A stretch of DNA of 64,000 nt from Chitinophaga oryziterrae. Its GTDB lineage: Bacteria; Bacteroidota; Bacteroidia; Chitinophagales; Chitinophagaceae. Of the stretch, positions 61,029-64,000 are shown piece by piece. Below the pieces are notes generated by a model. The model did no database searches. It had not been told where the DNA came from and was given only the letters and a program-made list of their open reading frames with translations. Where the stretch lies: NCBI RefSeq assembly GCF_009758125.1, contig NZ_WRXO01000002.1:496001-560000 (forward strand), written 5' to 3'. A program made the position numbers and the translations under genes. Positions within the stretch are counted from its first letter, which is position 1, and the number at the start of each line of letters is the position of its first letter.

Positions 61029-62570
61029 ATGGTCGTTTTAGGAAGTAAGGTACTTTCACTGGAAGAAGTGTACCGGGTATTATTTGGGGGGGAAGAATTA
61101 AGTCTGGATGAAGCAGCCGTGCAACAGGTAGAGGAAAACTTCCTGTTTCTTCAGAAATTCTCAGCCAAAAAGCTGATCTACGGAATTAATACCGGGTTTG
61201 GACCAATGGCACAATACCGTATCAGTGAAGACGATACACACCAGTTACAATATAACCTGATCCGCAGTCATAGTTCCGGTGCAGGTAAATACTTACCTCC
61301 GGTCCTGACCAAAGCATTGATGATAGCCCGTTTGAGCAGCTTTATGCAGGCTCATTCAGGAGTACATGTGGAGGTAGTGACCTTACTCAAAGACCTTATC
61401 AATAAGAACGTATATCCCTGCGTTTATGAACACGGCGGTGTAGGCGCCAGCGGAGACCTGGTACAACTGGCGCATCTGGGATTAGTATTAATCGGTGAAG
61501 GAGAAGTAGTGTACGAGGATAAATTACAGCCCACCGCAGAAGTGTTTGCAAAGCTGGGGATCAAACCTATGAGCGTGCATGTGCGTGAAGGACTGGCGGT
61601 GATCAACGGTACTTCTGCCATGACAGGCATAGGACTGGTGAACATTATACAGGCAAAGAAACTGCTGGACTGGAGTTGCATCCTCTCTGCCATGATCAAT
61701 GAAGTGGTAGAAGCATTTGACGATCATTTATCACATGAACTGAATGTGGTGAAACTGCACGAAGGACAGAATAAAGTGGCCGCAGCTATGCGCCATGTGC
61801 TGAAAGACAGTAAGATGGTCCGCCATCGTCCGGATCATTTCTACAAAGAACTGGAAGAAGAGATCTTTAAAGATAAAGTACAGGAATATTACTCTTTACG
61901 TTGTGTACCTCAGGTATTAGGCCCTGTATATGATACACTGGTACAGGCAGAAAAGATAGTGATACAGGAATTGAATTCAGTGAGCGATAACCCGGTAGTG
62001 GACCATCATCATCAAAATGTTTTTCATGGTGGTAACTTCCATGGTGATTATATCTCCCTGGAAATGGATAAAGTGAAGATCGCTATCACGAAGTTGTCCA
62101 TGCTGTCCGAAAGACAACTCAACTACCTGATGAATGATAAGCTGAACCACAAGTTCCCGCCATTCATGAACCTGGGTAAACTGGGCTTCAACTTTGGTAT
62201 GCAGGGTATACAGTTCACCGCTACTTCAACGGTAGCAGAGAACCAGACGCTGTCTTTCCCGATGTATGTACACAGTATTCCCAATAACAATGACAACCAG
62301 GATATTGTGAGCATGGGATGTAATGCAGCGCTGATGACACAGCGTGTTATTGACAATACATTTGAAGTACTGGCTATACAGGTGATGACGATGTTGCAGG
62401 CAGTAGATTACCTGAATTGCCAGGATAAGCTGTCCAGCTTCTCACACAGGATCTACAGTGAAGTAAGGGCTATTTTCCCTAAATTTATTGAGGATAGCCC
62501 TAAATATAAAGATGCTAAAAGGATTAAAGAATATCTGCAGACGCATGAACCGGAAATAGTATTTATATGA
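61029..62570 (+). CDS. Aromatic amino acid ammonia-lyase, probably tyrosine ammonia-lyase
   Basis: It deaminates an aromatic amino acid, most likely tyrosine to 4-coumarate. The MIO cofactor forms from Ala140-Ser141-Gly142 in HGGVGASGDLVQLAHL. From memory it resembles the Flavobacterium johnsoniae enzyme FjTAL closely: LIYGINTGFGPMAQYRI, LQYNLIRSHSSGAGKYL, VQEYYSLRCVPQVLGPV and YVHSIPNNNDNQDIVSMG. Length 513 residues. A ketoreductase overlaps its stop and a ketosynthase follows, the arrangement seen in flexirubin and aryl-polyene loci, where coumarate primes the polyene. A histidine ammonia-lyase is the less likely alternative. Confidence 0.87.
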   Translation: MVVLGSKVLSLEEVYRVLFGGEELSLDEAAVQQVEENFLFLQKFSAKKLIYGINTGFGPMAQYRISEDDTHQLQYNLIRSHSSGAGKYLPPVLTKALMIARLSSFMQAHSGVHVEVVTLLKDLINKNVYPCVYEHGGVGASGDLVQLAHLGLVLIGEGEVVYEDKLQPTAEVFAKLGIKPMSVHVREGLAVINGTSAMTGIGLVNIIQAKKLLDWSCILSAMINEVVEAFDDHLSHELNVVKLHEGQNKVAAAMRHVLKDSKMVRHRPDHFYKELEEEIFKDKVQEYYSLRCVPQVLGPVYDTLVQAEKIVIQELNSVSDNPVVDHHHQNVFHGGNFHGDYISLEMDKVKIAITKLSMLSERQLNYLMNDKLNHKFPPFMNLGKLGFNFGMQGIQFTATSTVAENQTLSFPMYVHSIPNNNDNQDIVSMGCNAALMTQRVIDNTFEVLAIQVMTMLQAVDYLNCQDKLSSFSHRIYSEVRAIFPKFIEDSPKYKDAKRIKEYLQTHEPEIVFI

Positions 62571-63295
62571 AATGTGCTTTAATAACAGGAGGCTCAAGAG
62601 GGATAGGCAGGGCGATATGTATAAAAATGGCGGAGCTGGGCTATTATGTACTCATCAATTATAAGGGCAATGAAGCAGCGGCCAACGAAACGCTGGAAGC
62701 TGTGCGTGCAAAAGGAAGTGATGGGGAGATCCTGAAATTTGATGTGGGAAATGAAGAGGAAGTACAGGCGGTGTTAGGTGGCTGGGTAGAGAATAATAAA
62801 GAGAAACAGGTAGAGGTGCTGGTGAATAATGCCGGTATCCGCGAAGATAACCTGCTGTTCTGGATGAACAGTACGCAGTGGAGAAATGTGTTGAACAGCA
62901 GTCTGGATGGATTCTTCTATGTAACCAAGCAGGTACTGAACAATATGCTGATGAAGCGTTACGGACGTATCATCAATATTGTGTCCTTATCCGGTATCAA
63001 AGGGATGCCAGGGCAAACGAATTACTCTGCGGCCAAAGCCGGTGTAATTGGGGCTACCAAAGCGCTGGCGCAGGAAGTGGCCAAACGCGGTGTAACGGTA
63101 AATGCAGTAGCACCCGGGTTTATCAGAACGGATATGACAGCAGACCTGAATGAGAAAGAGCTGGCGGCACAGGTGCCTATGAATCGCTTTGGTACACCTG
63201 AAGAAGTAGCTGAAGCAGTTGCGTTCTTTGCCTCAAAAGCTTCCGCTTATATTACGGGAGAAATATTATCAATTAACGGAGGACTATACACTTAA
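62567..63295 (+). CDS. 3-oxoacyl-ACP reductase, FabG-like SDR
   Basis: The 242-residue short-chain dehydrogenase has the NADPH site ALITGGSRGIGRAICIKM, VNNAGIREDNL, and the catalytic Ser and Tyr-x3-Lys in IVSLSGIKGMPGQTNYSAAK. It ends ITGEILSINGGLY as FabG proteins do. It reduces beta-ketoacyl-ACP intermediates. The 4-nt overlap with the ammonia-lyase and the following ketosynthase indicate a role in aryl-polyene/flexirubin assembly rather than housekeeping fatty-acid synthesis. Confidence 0.9.
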   Translation: MKCALITGGSRGIGRAICIKMAELGYYVLINYKGNEAAANETLEAVRAKGSDGEILKFDVGNEEEVQAVLGGWVENNKEKQVEVLVNNAGIREDNLLFWMNSTQWRNVLNSSLDGFFYVTKQVLNNMLMKRYGRIINIVSLSGIKGMPGQTNYSAAKAGVIGATKALAQEVAKRGVTVNAVAPGFIRTDMTADLNEKELAAQVPMNRFGTPEEVAEAVAFFASKASAYITGEILSINGGLYT

Positions 63296-63299
63296 TGAT

Positions 63300-64000
63300 A
63301 TGAAGAGAGTAGTGATCACTGGCTTGGGAATCTATTCCTGTATAGGCAAAAGCCTGGAGGACGTAAGGGATTCATTGTACAAAGGGAAATCTGGTATAAT
63401 ACTGGACCCGGCCAGGAAAGCTTATGGCTACCGGTCCGGTTTAACCGGTTTTGTAGACAGACCCGAACTGAAAGGACTGTTAGACCGTCGCGCCCGGATG
63501 ATGATGCCGGAGCAGGCGGAATTTGCATATATGAGTACCCGCGATGCGATGGCACAGGCGGGTATCGACCCGGATTATATAGAGAAAACAGAAGTTGGTT
63601 TGCTGTTTGGGAATGACAGCTCTTCCAAACCGGTGATAGAGGCAACCGATATTATGCGGGAGAAGAAGGATACCATGATGGTGGGATCGGGTTCTGTATT
63701 CCAGACGATGAACTCTACCGTAAACATGAACCTGGCTACTATCTTTAAGCTGCGCGGGATTAACTTCAGCGTAAGTGCGGCCTGTGCAAGCGGTTCCCAT
63801 GCCATTGGCCTGGGATATACCTTTATCCGTAACGGAATGCAGGATTGTGTGATTTGCGGAGGCGCCCAGGAAGTGAACGTTTACTCCATGGGCAACTTCG
63901 ATGCGATTGCTGCATTCTCTGTAAGGGAATCTGATCCTGCAAAGGCCAGCCGTCCGTTTGACAGGGACCGTGACGGGCTTGTACCAAGTGGCGGTGCGGC
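63300..64000 (+). CDS. Beta-ketoacyl-ACP synthase, KAS I/II-like (partial, cut by window end)
   Basis: The frame opens at the ATG at 63300, 4 nt after the reductase stop, and is still open at the end of the window, giving the first 233 residues. MKRVVITGLGIYSCIGKSLE is the usual KAS start. The catalytic Cys162 lies in NFSVSAACASGSHAIGLGY, and ASRPFDRDRDGLVPSGGAA is the conserved region after it. The His residues of the active site lie beyond the window. In this context it likely elongates an aryl-polyene chain. Confidence 0.9.
   Translation, partial: MKRVVITGLGIYSCIGKSLEDVRDSLYKGKSGIILDPARKAYGYRSGLTGFVDRPELKGLLDRRARMMMPEQAEFAYMSTRDAMAQAGIDPDYIEKTEVGLLFGNDSSSKPVIEATDIMREKKDTMMVGSGSVFQTMNSTVNMNLATIFKLRGINFSVSAACASGSHAIGLGYTFIRNGMQDCVICGGAQEVNVYSMGNFDAIAAFSVRESDPAKASRPFDRDRDGLVPSGGA

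Overview
The window comes from a Bacteroidota genome, most likely the Chitinophagaceae (Chitinophaga-like). This is inferred from: a type IX secretion (T9SS) type B sorting domain with a PorP/SprF partner; TonB-dependent receptors with carboxypeptidase-like N-terminal domains; promoters of the TTTG / TAnnTTTG (or TAnnTTCG) type; DUF4270 and DUF4907 proteins; and a tyrosine ammonia-lyase followed by fatty-acid-type enzymes, as at the start of flexirubin-type pigment loci. No tRNA, rRNA, CRISPR array or insertion sequence was seen.

Layout. 1-5.9 kb: a leftward tripartite RND efflux operon (TolC, adaptor, permease) and a GNAT gene, with a 147-bp inverted-repeat element at the left edge. 6.2-12.1 kb: an exported SAM hydrolase coupled to a TonB-dependent receptor, then a GH3 glycosidase. 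12.4-19.6 kb: a T9SS surface cassette of a giant Calx-beta adhesin, a PorP/SprF protein and an OmpA/PD40/TPR protein. 19.6-35.1 kb: histidine and tryptophan biosynthesis interleaved. hisGDCB lies behind a His-rich leader and attenuator. A small AT-rich two-gene island follows. Then a Trp leader and attenuator precede trpEGDCFBA, which runs with gaps of a few bases into hisH, a GNAT-hisA fusion, hisF and hisIE. 35-41 kb: two DUF4369/thioredoxin lipoprotein-like or exported paralogues flank a leftward secreted-protein/outer-membrane-barrel pair. 41.2-43.5 kb: an 11-bp repeat array, then a BlaI repressor and an M56 peptidase carrying TonB-plug-like modules. 43.5-46 kb: a formylglycine-generating-enzyme-like lipoprotein and a GH1 glycosidase. 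46-52.4 kb: a divergent envelope locus (barrel protein plus DUF4270; kelch plus DUF4907), followed by a LytS/LytTR two-component pair. 52.5-55.2 kb: a cysteine desulfurase and GlmM. 55.4-60.9 kb: an LtaS-like membrane enzyme, methyltransferase, PAP2 phosphatase, ZIP transporter and CNNM/CorC protein. 61-64 kb: tyrosine ammonia-lyase, ketoreductase and a ketosynthase cut by the window end.

The strongest observations are regulatory. Both amino-acid leaders show a leader peptide, an alternative antiterminator pairing and an intrinsic terminator, and both peptides begin MNIN. Because hisHAFI follows trpA without a visible break, half of the histidine pathway appears to be read from the tryptophan attenuator. 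Other items for follow-up are the GNAT-HisA fusion, the four-cysteine DUF6934-like protein with its basic partner, two head-to-head arrays of 11-bp units, the element at 53-199, and PhoB-type direct repeats upstream of the LtaS-like gene.
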